Positions 9,309-17,259 of a stretch of 64,000 bases of DNA are shown here, piece by piece. The translations under genes were made by a program, and so were the position numbers. The notes under the pieces are model-generated. The model did no database searches. It worked only from the letters and a program-made list of their open reading frames with translations, and was not told where the DNA came from. The stretch is from Planctomycetota bacterium (GTDB lineage: Bacteria; Planctomycetota; UBA1135; GCA-002686595). Numbering within the stretch: the stretch's first letter is position 1; each line of letters starts with the position of its first letter. Location of the stretch: contig JANQEJ010000251.1 of assembly GCA_028278425.1 (NCBI GenBank), positions 1 through 64,000 on the forward strand, given 5' to 3'.

Positions 9309-10402
9309 GCCGCCCTCCGCCTCTCTTCGGGGAAGAAGCGCGCGACGAGCGCGCGCATGCGCTCGGCCAGGCGCTCGAAGGTGAAGCGCTCGAGCTCCGG
9401 CGGGACGCGCCTCTCCCGCTGGAGAAGCTCCTCAAGACCGCGCAGGAGATCCGCCGGATCGCGCGGGTCCACCAGGACGCCGAGCTCGCCGTCGCAGAGC
9501 GGATCGCGGCTGCCGTCGCGCACGCTGCCGAGCACCGGCAACCCGCACGCGGCCGCCTCGAGGTAGACGATGCCGAAGCCCTCGGTGCAGCTCGGCAGCG
9601 CGAAGGCGTCGGCTACGAGGTAGTGGTCGCGCTTCTCCTCCTCAGGGATGCGTCCGGCGAACGTCACGCGGTCGGCCACGTCGCTCGCGGCGACGCGCGC
9701 CTCGATGCGCGCTCGATCGGCGCCGCCCCCGACGACCAGCCACGCGAGCTCTGGATGGCTTTCGCACAACGCCGGCAGCGCGTCGAGGATCTCGTTGTGC
9801 CCCTTGAAGCGGTCGCCGCCGAGCATGCTGCCGAGCGTGAGCAGCACCTTCCTGCCGCGCAGGCCGTAGCGCTCGAGCAGATACTCGGGCTTCTCCCCCG
9901 GGCGGAAGCGCTCGGGATGGAACGGGTTGTTCAGGACGACGGCGCGCGCCGGATCGACGCCCGACCACGCGAGGAAGCGCTCGCGCGTGTACCGGCTCGA
10001 CGCGGTCACCAGGTCGGCGCGCGCGACCGAGCGCCGGCGCAGCGGACCGCGCGGCTCCCACGCGTCGATCCCGTGCACCATGAGCCAGACCGGCACGCCG
10101 AAGGCCGCCTTCAGCGCGGCCGCCACCGGCATCAGGTTGACGTGGACGCAGACGACGAGGTCGAAGCGCTCGCGCGCCTGACGGCGGAACGCCTCGACCG
10201 CGTACCGGGCCGGGTTGCCCGGCAGACACTCCTCCGAGAGCCCGTCGGGCCGCGCGAAGCTCTCGCTCGGCGGGTTGCGAGCGAGGAGCAGGACCTCGTC
10301 GACCTCCGGCGTGGTGAGTAGCCCCGACAGGTAGTCGCGGGTCCCCTGCGCCATGCCGGCGAAGCCGCCGAAGGACTCGGGGCCCAGGGCGAGGACGCGC
10401 AT
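9305..10402 (-). CDS. GT4-family glycosyltransferase
   Basis: 365 residues, GT-B fold. The N-terminal domain starts MRVLALGPESFGGFAGMAQG. The C-terminal domain has the donor-site phrase LGSMLGGDRFKGHNEIL, VVGGGADRARIEA and the EX7E region EGFGIVYLEAAACGLPVL. It is likely a retaining transferase acting on a polyprenyl-linked intermediate. It follows the WbuB-like transferase gene by 4 bp and overlaps the polymerase-like gene by 4 bp, so the three are probably translated from one message. The first ~110 residues lack any transmembrane helix, consistent with a cytoplasmic peripheral protein. Confidence 0.92.
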   Translation of the reverse strand: MRVLALGPESFGGFAGMAQGTRDYLSGLLTTPEVDEVLLLARNPPSESFARPDGLSEECLPGNPARYAVEAFRRQARERFDLVVCVHVNLMPVAAALKAAFGVPVWLMVHGIDAWEPRGPLRRRSVARADLVTASSRYTRERFLAWSGVDPARAVVLNNPFHPERFRPGEKPEYLLERYGLRGRKVLLTLGSMLGGDRFKGHNEILDALPALCESHPELAWLVVGGGADRARIEARVAASDVADRVTFAGRIPEEEKRDHYLVADAFALPSCTEGFGIVYLEAAACGLPVLGSVRDGSRDPLCDGELGVLVDPRDPADLLRGLEELLQRERRVPPELERFTFERLAERMRALVARFFPEERRRAA

Positions 10403-10406
10403 GGCT

Positions 10407-11711
10407 TCAGGCGGCGCGGCGCGCCTGCTCCGTGTCGCTTTCGACGTGGGCCGCGTCGCTCGCGCGCTCGAGCTCCGGCAGCTCGACCGGCCGCCCGGCG
10501 GCGATCGCCTCGAGCAGGAGCCGCCAGCGCTCGCAGCAGCGCTCGCGCTCGCGGTTCGCGAGGAACCACGCGCGGCCGCTCGCGCCCATGCGCTTCGCGA
10601 GCGCGGGGTCTTCCTTGAGCTGCAGGATGGTCTCGGCGAGCGGCGCGTGCGAGCCGGGCTCGAACACGAAGCCCGCGCCGGCCGCGCGGAGGTCCTCGGC
10701 GGACTCGCAGTGCTCCGGCCCGACGAAGAGCACCGGCCGCGCGGACGCGAGCTGTCCGTAGAGCTTGCCCGGCACCGACACGCCGACGTGCCGCGGCCGC
10801 AGCGAGAGATAGTGCGCGTCGGCCGCCGACAGCGAGAGCCGCAAGTCTTCGCGCGGGACGTAGGGCAGGAAGGCCGCGTTGCCGAGGCCGCGCCGGCGCG
10901 CGAAGTCCTCGATCTCCCCGCGCCGCGGGCCGCCGCCGATGAAGGCGAAGAGCACGTCCGGGTCGCGCGCGTCGAGGTCCGCCATGGCGCGGAGCAGCTC
11001 GTCGAAGCGGTGTACGAGCCCGGCGTTGCCGGAGTACAGGACGACGAAGCGGTCCTGCCAGCCCAGCTCGGTGCGCAGCTCGTTCCCGGCGTGGGAAACG
11101 GGCGTGACCTCCTCGGCGCGGCTCCAGATCGGCATGACGGAGACCTTCGCGTCGGGAACGCGCCGGCGCGCGACGCGCTCCGCCATGTAGGGGCCGAGCA
11201 CGCCGACGTGGTCGGCGTTGCGCAACGTCCAGCCGTAGAGCGACTCGACCGCGCGGCCGACCGCCGACCGCGAGTCGAGCACGCCGAGCTCGAACTCCGC
11301 GTCCGGGTGGTGGTCCATCAGGAACACCACGTGCTTCGGACCGCGCAGCCGGTGCGCGAGGCTCCCCCAGAGCCCGAGCAGGGGCGGCGTCGTCAGCGTG
11401 ACGACGACGTCGGCCCAGCGCGACGCGAGGAGCCGCGGCCCCGCGAGGAGGTGGAACGACAGGTAGTCGCTCATCCTGCCCGCGGTGCGGCCGCGCCCGA
11501 AGGCGCTGGCGTTCACGCGCCGCACGTCCACCCCGCGACGGTCCTCCCGGAACGGCTGGTCGAGGCTCCCCTCGAGGTAGCGACCCCGCGAGCAGAGGAC
11601 GCGCACCTCGTGCCCGCGGGCGACGAGGTGCTCGGCCAGGTCGGTCAGGTGTTGTCCCGTGCTGGCGAAGTCGGGCCAGTAGAACTGGTTGGCGAGAAGG
11701 AATCGGGCCAC
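10407..11711 (-). CDS. WbuB-like GT4 glycosyltransferase
   Basis: About 434 residues starting at GTG 11711 (VARFLLANQFYWPDFASTG), the usual N-terminal phrase of WbuB/WcaI-like glycosyltransferases. A longer upstream frame only reads antisense-like sequence through the epimerase gene. The C-terminal domain has VLYSGNAGLVHRFDELL and the family sequence VPGKLYGQLASARPVLFVG. WbuB relatives add deoxy- or amino-sugars during O-antigen or capsule repeat assembly. The gene start lies 67 bp inside the 3' end of the epimerase gene in another frame, a notable but plausible overlap. No Shine-Dalgarno is clear, so the start is moderately certain. Confidence 0.88.
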   Translation of the reverse strand: MARFLLANQFYWPDFASTGQHLTDLAEHLVARGHEVRVLCSRGRYLEGSLDQPFREDRRGVDVRRVNASAFGRGRTAGRMSDYLSFHLLAGPRLLASRWADVVVTLTTPPLLGLWGSLAHRLRGPKHVVFLMDHHPDAEFELGVLDSRSAVGRAVESLYGWTLRNADHVGVLGPYMAERVARRRVPDAKVSVMPIWSRAEEVTPVSHAGNELRTELGWQDRFVVLYSGNAGLVHRFDELLRAMADLDARDPDVLFAFIGGGPRRGEIEDFARRRGLGNAAFLPYVPREDLRLSLSAADAHYLSLRPRHVGVSVPGKLYGQLASARPVLFVGPEHCESAEDLRAAGAGFVFEPGSHAPLAETILQLKEDPALAKRMGASGRAWFLANRERERCCERWRLLLEAIAAGRPVELPELERASDAAHVESDTEQARRAA

Positions 11712-12769
11712 GGGGACTGCATCGTGAGGGGAGCGCGCATGCGCTCGGCGAACCGGTCCCACGAGACCATGCGGTCGTGGATCCAGGCGTACGTTCGCTC
11801 CATGCCGTCGGAGAGCGCGGTCGTCGGCTCCCAGTCGTAGGCGGCGAGGATCTGGGTGTTGTCGCTGTTGCGTCCGGCGACGCCCTGCGGCGCGTCGAGG
11901 CGGTAGTCGCGGACGAGCCGCACGGCCGCGATGTCCTCGACGATCTCCACGAGGCGCTCGATGGTGACGAGCTCGCGCGAGCCGAGGTTCAAGGGCTCGG
12001 TGACCGGCCCGCCGTGGATCAGCTCGATCCCGTCCAGGCAGTCGTCGATGTAGGTGAAGCTCCGCGTCTGCGTGCCGTCGCCCCAGATCTCGATCGAGCC
12101 GGTGCCGGAGTACTTCGCCTCGATCACCTTGCGGCAAATCGCCGCCGGGGCCTTCTCGCGGCCGCCGCTGAACGTGCCGTGGGGACCGTAGATGTTGTGG
12201 AAGCGGGCGACGCGCGTCTCGAGGCCGAAGTCCTCGCGGAAGTGGCGGCACATCCGTTCCGAGAAGAGCTTCTCCCAGCCGTAGCCGTCCTCGGGAAGGG
12301 CGGGATAGGCGTCCTCCTCGCGCAGCGGGACCACGTCGGCGTCGCGCTGCTTCTCGGCGTTGTAGACGCACGCCGACGAGGAGAAGAAGAAGCGCTCGAC
12401 GTCCGCGTCGCGCGACGCCATCAGGAGGTGCGTGTTGATCAAGACGCTCAACATGCAGAGCGCCTTGTTGTTCTCGATGAACCCCATGCCGCCCATGTCG
12501 GCGGCCAGGTTGAAGACGACGTCGACGTCTTCGCAGGCGATGCGGCAGTCCGCCAGCCGCGCGAGGTCGAGGATCAGGTTCTCGCAGCCGATGTGGACCT
12601 GGTACCAGTCCTCGAGGAGCTTGACGTCAGCGCAGCGCACGAAGGCCGCGCCTCGCTCGAGGGCCCGGCGGGCCAGGTGGCCGCCGATGAAGCCGCCGGC
12701 GCCGGCGATCAGGACACGCTTGCCGCGGAGGTCGTGGTCGAAACCTCCGCTCAAAGGGGGGAAACTCAT
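11645..12769 (-). CDS. GDP-mannose 3,5-epimerase homologue (extended SDR)
   Basis: About 374 residues. A Rossmann NAD loop (GAGGFIGGHLARRAL) is followed by features of plant GDP-D-mannose 3,5-epimerase. These are NLAADMGGMGFIENN, the catalytic Cys in SSSACVYNAEKQ, Tyr/Lys in YGWEK, the substrate Lys in GGREKAPAAICRK, and WGDGTQTRSFTYIDD. The plant enzyme converts GDP-mannose to GDP-L-galactose or GDP-L-gulose. Here, beside glycosyltransferases, it probably makes an activated sugar for the polysaccharide. Conservation of all catalytic residues supports that reaction type, but related SDR epimerases cannot be excluded. Start at 12769 (MSFPPLSG) is chosen over TTG 12814; neither has a strong Shine-Dalgarno. 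Its 3' end overlaps the next gene by 67 bp. Confidence 0.85.
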   Translation of the reverse strand: MSFPPLSGGFDHDLRGKRVLIAGAGGFIGGHLARRALERGAAFVRCADVKLLEDWYQVHIGCENLILDLARLADCRIACEDVDVVFNLAADMGGMGFIENNKALCMLSVLINTHLLMASRDADVERFFFSSSACVYNAEKQRDADVVPLREEDAYPALPEDGYGWEKLFSERMCRHFREDFGLETRVARFHNIYGPHGTFSGGREKAPAAICRKVIEAKYSGTGSIEIWGDGTQTRSFTYIDDCLDGIELIHGGPVTEPLNLGSRELVTIERLVEIVEDIAAVRLVRDYRLDAPQGVAGRNSDNTQILAAYDWEPTTALSDGMERTYAWIHDRMVSWDRFAERMRAPLTMQSPWPDSFSPTSSTGPTSPARDNT

Positions 12770-12892
12770 ATAGACGGGGACGGAATCAAGGGGTGGCCCG
12801 GAGGGCGGGAACAATCCTTGGGCTTACCCTTGATCGTCCCCGGCCACAGCCCTCTTGAGCCTCCGCCACGAATCGTTGACGGAGGGGGATCC

Positions 12893-13342
12893 CTACCCCG
12901 GCGGATCCGCGCTCAGCGCCCTCGTCCAGTCCCGGAGCCAGTCCCGGATGCGCCGCGTTTCGGCGTCGAGATCGGCGTCCTCGCTCTCCAGAATCCACGC
13001 GAGGTGGTGCCAGAAGACCTCCATCGCGCGCGGCGTGTCGCCGAGGCGCTGGTGGGTGCGAAAGAGATTCCAGGCGGCGCGCAGGAGCCGCGGGTCCCGC
13101 GGGGTGAGCTCTCCCCGGTAGGCCGCGAAGGCGCTCTCCTGCGCCACCCGCGCGCGCTCGTCCTCGCCGAGGTCGAGCAGCGTCGCCGCCAGGTTCTCGA
13201 TGAGCGCGACCGTGCGGGCGTCCTCCGGCCCGTGGCTGCGCCAGTGCTCGCGCAGACGGTCGAGCTGCTCGTCGCGCACGCGCTCCAACTGGGTCCCGCA
13301 CCAGGCGGCGTCGGCCGCGTCCGTGTCGTGGGGTCGCTTCAA
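12893..13342 (-). CDS. small helical (TPR-like) protein, function unknown
   Basis: 149 residues, almost entirely helical, acidic and Trp-rich, without signal peptide or membrane segment. The helical-hairpin pattern (TVALIENLAATLLDLGEDERARV, then WNLFRTHQRLGDTPRAMEVF) resembles two or three tetratricopeptide units, which would make it a protein-protein adaptor. It sits inside the exopolysaccharide/exosortase cluster in the same orientation, between the carbamoyltransferase and epimerase genes. The assigned start is TTG, and a shorter form is possible. I do not recognise a specific family. Confidence 0.65.
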   Translation of the reverse strand: MKRPHDTDAADAAWCGTQLERVRDEQLDRLREHWRSHGPEDARTVALIENLAATLLDLGEDERARVAQESAFAAYRGELTPRDPRLLRAAWNLFRTHQRLGDTPRAMEVFWHHLAWILESEDADLDAETRRIRDWLRDWTRALSADPPG

Positions 13343-13453
13343 GGCTCAGAGGCTCTCGACCATCCGGTGGCCCGAGGTGCGGGATTTCGCGGCCGGACCG
13401 CGGGATCCACGACTTTTCCGGCGGACCTGTCCCGGCGCAGGGAATCTCGTGGA

Positions 13454-15235
13454 TCAGGCGGCCCGGGCGACCCTCTCCCTACGGGAAACGATCCAGGGCC
13501 CGAGCACGAGGCTGTCCATCCGGGTGCGCAGGAAGCAGTCCAGCGCCTCGCGCGGGCGGCAGACCACCGGCTCGTTCTCGTTGAACGAGGTGTTGAGCAG
13601 GATCGGCACGCCGGTCTCGCGCTCGAAGGCCTCGATCAGCTCGTGGAAGAGCGGGTTCGTCTCCGGCGAGACCGTCTGCAGGCGGCCCGTGCCGTCGGCG
13701 TGGGTGACCGCGGGGACCTGCTCGCGGCGGTCCCGCCGGATCGGCCACACCTGCAGCATGAACGGAACGTCGCCGTCGCGTTCGAACCAGCCCGCGACCG
13801 CGTCGCGCCGCACCGCCGGCGCGAACGGGCGGAAGCGCTCGCGCAGCTTGATCTTCTCGTTCAAGAGGTCGCGCATGTCCGCGCGGCGCGGGTCGGCGAG
13901 GATGCTCCGGTTGCCGAGCGCGCGCGGACCCCATTCCATGCGGCCCTGGAACCAGCCGACGACCTCGCCCGCCGCGATGCGCGCGGCGACGCGCTCGCAC
14001 AGCGTCGCCGTGTCGCGCGTCCGCTGCACGGTGCAGCCGGCGGCCGCGAGGGCTTCGCCGTGCTCGTCCAGGAGCGCCTCGAAGTCGTCCTCGCGGAACT
14101 CCGGGCCGAGGTACGCGCTCGACATCGCGAAGCGCCGCCGGCGGCCGAGACCGGCGCACCAGTGCGCGACCGCGGCGCCGATCGCGCCTCCGGCGTCGCC
14201 GGGGGCCGGCGGCACGTAGAGGCGCTCGAACGGCGTCTCGGCGGTGATGCGACCGTTCGCGAGGCTGTTCATGGCGCAGCCGCCGGCCAGGCACAGCCGC
14301 TCCTCGCCGGTCTCCCGCGCGACGTGGCTCAGGACGTGGTAGAGCGCTTGTTCGTAGGCCTCTTGAACCGACGCGGCCAGGTCGGCGTGACGGTCTTCGA
14401 TCTCCTCGTCGGTTCGGCGCGCGGGGCCGAGGATGCGCTCGAGCCCAGGTCCGAAGACCCGGCCGAGTTGCGGCTCGCCGCCGGCCCAGGTCATCGCCGC
14501 GCCGCCCTCGTGGTGTACGAAGCAGTCGAGGTTGAGCTCGAACCTCCCGGGCAGGAGCTTCAGGACCCGGCGCATCTCGCCGCGGAAGCGCGGCTTCCCG
14601 TGCGCGGCGAGCCCCATGACCTTGTACTCGTCGCCGTACCGCGGAAAGCCGAGGAGCTGCGTGATCGCGAGGTAGAAGAGCCCGAGCGAATGCGGGAAGT
14701 GGACCCGGTCGCGGACCTCGATCTCCCGGCCCTGCCCGAGCCCCCACGCGAAGCTCGAGAAGTCGCCGAAGCCGTCGACCGAGACCACGGCGGCCTCCTC
14801 GAAAGGCGAGACGAGGAAGCTCGACGCGAGGTGGGCGAGGTGGTGCTCGACGCGCGCCACCCTGGCGCGCAGGTCTTTCGTGCGGAGCCCGAAGGACCGC
14901 GCCAGCTCGACGTCGACGCCGCCGAGCTTCTTCGCGTTCCGCCGCCGGTCGAGGAGGAAGCCGAGGCTCGGGCGCCGGCGCAGGGCGAAGCCCGCCTTGC
15001 GCCAGAAGCTCACGCGCGGGTCGCGGTTGACGGCGATCCAGTCCAGCTCGCACGGATCGACCCCGCCCTGCTCGAGGCACCAACGCGCCGCCTCGCTCGG
15101 GAAGCCCGCCCAGTGCTTGAGACGCCGGAAGCGTTCCTCCTCGGCGGCGGCGACGAGCTCGCCGTCGACGAGCAGGCAGGCGGACGAATCGCCGTGCCAG
15201 GCGTTCAGGCCCAGGATGGTCGTGGCGGGGGACAT
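13454..15235 (-). CDS. NodU/CmcH-family carbamoyltransferase
   Basis: 593 residues. The N-terminal Kae1-like ATPase half begins ILGLNAWHGDSSACLLVDGE and contains VEHHLAHLASSF, with the paired His of the metal/ATP site, and SVDGFGDFSSFAWG. The C-terminal half is YrdC-like and ends with the family hallmark GVPILLNTSFNENEPVVCRP. These enzymes transfer a carbamoyl group from carbamoyl phosphate, through carbamoyl-AMP, to a hydroxyl of a sugar or antibiotic. In a glycan cluster it most likely decorates the exopolysaccharide or its precursors. It is 91 bp downstream of the exosortase gene in the same orientation. Family call is very secure; the acceptor is inferred only from context. Confidence 0.95.
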   Translation of the reverse strand: MSPATTILGLNAWHGDSSACLLVDGELVAAAEEERFRRLKHWAGFPSEAARWCLEQGGVDPCELDWIAVNRDPRVSFWRKAGFALRRRPSLGFLLDRRRNAKKLGGVDVELARSFGLRTKDLRARVARVEHHLAHLASSFLVSPFEEAAVVSVDGFGDFSSFAWGLGQGREIEVRDRVHFPHSLGLFYLAITQLLGFPRYGDEYKVMGLAAHGKPRFRGEMRRVLKLLPGRFELNLDCFVHHEGGAAMTWAGGEPQLGRVFGPGLERILGPARRTDEEIEDRHADLAASVQEAYEQALYHVLSHVARETGEERLCLAGGCAMNSLANGRITAETPFERLYVPPAPGDAGGAIGAAVAHWCAGLGRRRRFAMSSAYLGPEFREDDFEALLDEHGEALAAAGCTVQRTRDTATLCERVAARIAAGEVVGWFQGRMEWGPRALGNRSILADPRRADMRDLLNEKIKLRERFRPFAPAVRRDAVAGWFERDGDVPFMLQVWPIRRDRREQVPAVTHADGTGRLQTVSPETNPLFHELIEAFERETGVPILLNTSFNENEPVVCRPREALDCFLRTRMDSLVLGPWIVSRRERVARAA

Positions 15236-15326
15236 GGCCGGGAGCTCGATCTTCGCTATCGGCCGGCGCCGGCCACGAAGCTGAAGCCCGACTCCGCGAC
15301 TTCGAAGGGTCTTCCCGGGGGGCGGC

Positions 15327-16964
15327 TCAGAGCCAGTAGCCGAGGTCGTTCTCGGCGACGGCGTAGAGAACCAGGAGCCCGTTCGTGACGAGATGGGCGA
15401 GCACCGCGTCGCCGACGCGCCCGCGCCGGTAGAGGACCAGCGCGTAGACCGCGCCGGCGAGGAAGCCGGCGAGCCAGCTCTCGTGGAGCAGTCCGAAGAG
15501 GAGCGACGACACGAGGAAGGAGAAGACCGTGAAGCTCCCCACCGGGACGCTCTCGAAGCTCTTCGCCTGCAGGCGGCGGAGGAGATAGCCGCGGAAGGCG
15601 AGCTCCTCGGCCAGCGGTGCGAGAAGGAGCGTCCCCACGACCTTCGCGAGGAGCCACGCGACGGCGCCGAGGGCCGGCAGGTCGGCGAGCGTGGTCCACG
15701 TCCGCTCGGCGCGCGCCGCGCTCTCCGCGTCGGGCGCCGCCAGCGGCAGCCAGAGCAAGAAGACCAGCACGCCCGCCCCGATCGCGGTCCAGGACCAACC
15801 CCAGCCCAGGCCGGCGTATCGGTCGCGGTAGAACCAGAGCGCCGCCGCGCCGACGACGACAGCCAGGGGCTCGAAGGCGTCGAAGCCGAGCGCGAAGGCG
15901 CCGGTCGTCATTCCCACGCCCATCACCAGGAGCAGCGGCAGGAGCCAGGGCGCGGCGGCGTAGCTCCCGGCCGCGCCCGCGGCGTCGCGGGAGAAGAACC
16001 GGAACCGGCGCGCCACCACGACGAGCGCCCAGGACACCGCGCAGAAGAAGAGCCACCCGGCGCGCGCGTGGAACGCCGTCACCGCCACCTCGGGCGAGAA
16101 CCGCGCGCCGAGGAGGATCAGCGCGACGATGCGCGCGACGTTCGCGGTCCAGATGACGCCGGCGCCGAGCGGCAGCAGGAGGAAGGCGCCGGGGAAGCGC
16201 AGCGACGCGCGGAAGTACCAGAGGTACGCACCGAGGAAGACGAGGATCAGCCCGATCCCCTCCCAGCCGGAGCAGCCGGTGCCGATCTCGACGGTGAAGC
16301 CGTCGTACCCCACCGTGCGGCGCGCTGCGTCGAAGGCGGTTTCGCCCGGCAGGACGCGGAGCACCGCGTGTACGCATGCGAGCGTCGATTGCCCGAGCGC
16401 TCCCCAGAGCGCGCTGTCGGTCAGCCGCCCCGCCTGCCACGCGAGGAGGCCGACGAGCGAGCCCGAGCCGGCGACGCCCGCCGTGCGCCAGAGCACCGCG
16501 CGCAGCGCCGCTGGCGGAACCGCCGCCGCGGCGAGCAGGCCGAAGTTGACGAGACCGGTGGCGAGCCAGCCGAGCACCCACGCCGCGCCGGCGCGGCCGA
16601 GCTCGGCGTCGAAGACGAGGCTCGTCAGGAAGACGAAGCCCGCCAGGGTGAACGCGTGCGCGGCGAGATAGGGCCAGAGCGCCGGCGCGCGCCGCATGCG
16701 TGCGACGGCCGCCGCCACCTGGCGTTGCAACTCGAAGCCGCCGAAGAGCGCCATCGCGGTGGCGATAGCGATGCAGGCCGGCAGCACGAACGGGGTCAGG
16801 CGCAGGAGCGAATGGCCGAAGCTCCCGCCGTCCGCTCCGCTCGGCAGGTCGAACGCAGAGGTGAGCGCGATCCCCTCGGCGACGGCGAGCGCGCCGAGGA
16901 AGAGCCAGCGCCTGGGGAAGGGGGACTCCCGACCGGCGCGGAGGGCCGGGCCGAGGGAGCTCAA
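15327..16964 (-). CDS. xrtE: exosortase E fused to a CPBP (CAAX-type) protease
   Basis: 545 residues, about 14 hydrophobic helices. The N-terminal exosortase half holds the catalytic triad: Cys231 in GTGCSGWEGIGLI, Arg278 in TANVARIVALI and His299 in AFHARAGW. The C-terminal half is an intramembrane CPBP protease with Glu453-Glu454...Arg458 (EELAFRGYLLRR), His494 (FGLLHES) and His524/Asn528 (HLVTN). This two-part architecture defines exosortase E of the VPEID-CTERM system. It would cut and transfer the C-terminal signal of its substrate. The substrate gene is immediately upstream; the proposed TTG start overlaps its stop (TTGA), implying coupled translation. No ATG exists before residue 71, so the non-AUG start is well supported. 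Linkage to glycan genes fits exosortase systems generally. Confidence 0.93.
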   Translation of the reverse strand: MSSLGPALRAGRESPFPRRWLFLGALAVAEGIALTSAFDLPSGADGGSFGHSLLRLTPFVLPACIAIATAMALFGGFELQRQVAAAVARMRRAPALWPYLAAHAFTLAGFVFLTSLVFDAELGRAGAAWVLGWLATGLVNFGLLAAAAVPPAALRAVLWRTAGVAGSGSLVGLLAWQAGRLTDSALWGALGQSTLACVHAVLRVLPGETAFDAARRTVGYDGFTVEIGTGCSGWEGIGLILVFLGAYLWYFRASLRFPGAFLLLPLGAGVIWTANVARIVALILLGARFSPEVAVTAFHARAGWLFFCAVSWALVVVARRFRFFSRDAAGAAGSYAAAPWLLPLLLVMGVGMTTGAFALGFDAFEPLAVVVGAAALWFYRDRYAGLGWGWSWTAIGAGVLVFLLWLPLAAPDAESAARAERTWTTLADLPALGAVAWLLAKVVGTLLLAPLAEELAFRGYLLRRLQAKSFESVPVGSFTVFSFLVSSLLFGLLHESWLAGFLAGAVYALVLYRRGRVGDAVLAHLVTNGLLVLYAVAENDLGYWL

Positions 16965-17182
16965 GCGGACTTCTTGAGCTCCCGTCGCGACGTCAGGATG
17001 AGCAGCCCGCCGAAGAGGAGCGCCAGCGCGCGCGCGGTCAACCCGGAGTCGATCTCGGGAACGGGTTGGACGGTGGTGCCGCCGATCTGCGCCGCGCCGG
17101 GCGCGGCAAGCCACGCGAGGGCGAGCGAGGTCGCTAAGACGGCGCGGCGGGCCCGCCGTGCGAGGCGCTGGGCGTGAGGCAT
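16961..17182 (-). CDS. VPEID-CTERM sorting-signal protein, minimal exosortase E substrate
   Basis: 73 residues in three parts. A basic n-region plus hydrophobic signal peptide occupies 1-31 (cleavage near APGAAQ). Only about nine residues follow before VPEID at 41-45, then a hydrophobic helix at ~48-64 (ALALLFGGLLILT) and a basic tail starting RR at 66-67. The tripartite signal is what exosortase E recognises, and the gene is directly upstream of that enzyme with overlapping stop and start codons. After signal peptide removal and sorting, almost no mature protein would remain. The gene may therefore encode a tiny anchored peptide or a dedicated tag. The Shine-Dalgarno (GGAGAG) is very close to the ATG. 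Confidence 0.88.
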   Translation of the reverse strand: MPHAQRLARRARRAVLATSLALAWLAAPGAAQIGGTTVQPVPEIDSGLTARALALLFGGLLILTSRRELKKSA

Positions 17183-17259
17183 CTCTCCAACCTTCTTCCG
17201 GGGGCCTCCCCGCGGGGAAACCCGACGCAGGCCTTATCGAGCGGCGGACGGCCCGCTCT

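Noticed and set aside
11712-12371. Long N-terminal extension of the WbuB-like glycosyltransferase
   Set aside because: The extension is in another frame of the epimerase gene and has a non-coding composition; the family N-terminus begins at 11711.
12770-12814. TTG 12814 as start of the epimerase
   Set aside because: The extra 15 residues precede the family N-terminus, and neither a Shine-Dalgarno nor a -10 box supports the TTG.
11777-15388. 1203-codon plus-strand open frame
   Set aside because: It spans the antisense strand of the epimerase, helical protein and carbamoyltransferase genes, has no domain or start signal, and its composition is Arg/Glu/Ala/Val-rich as expected for an antisense frame.
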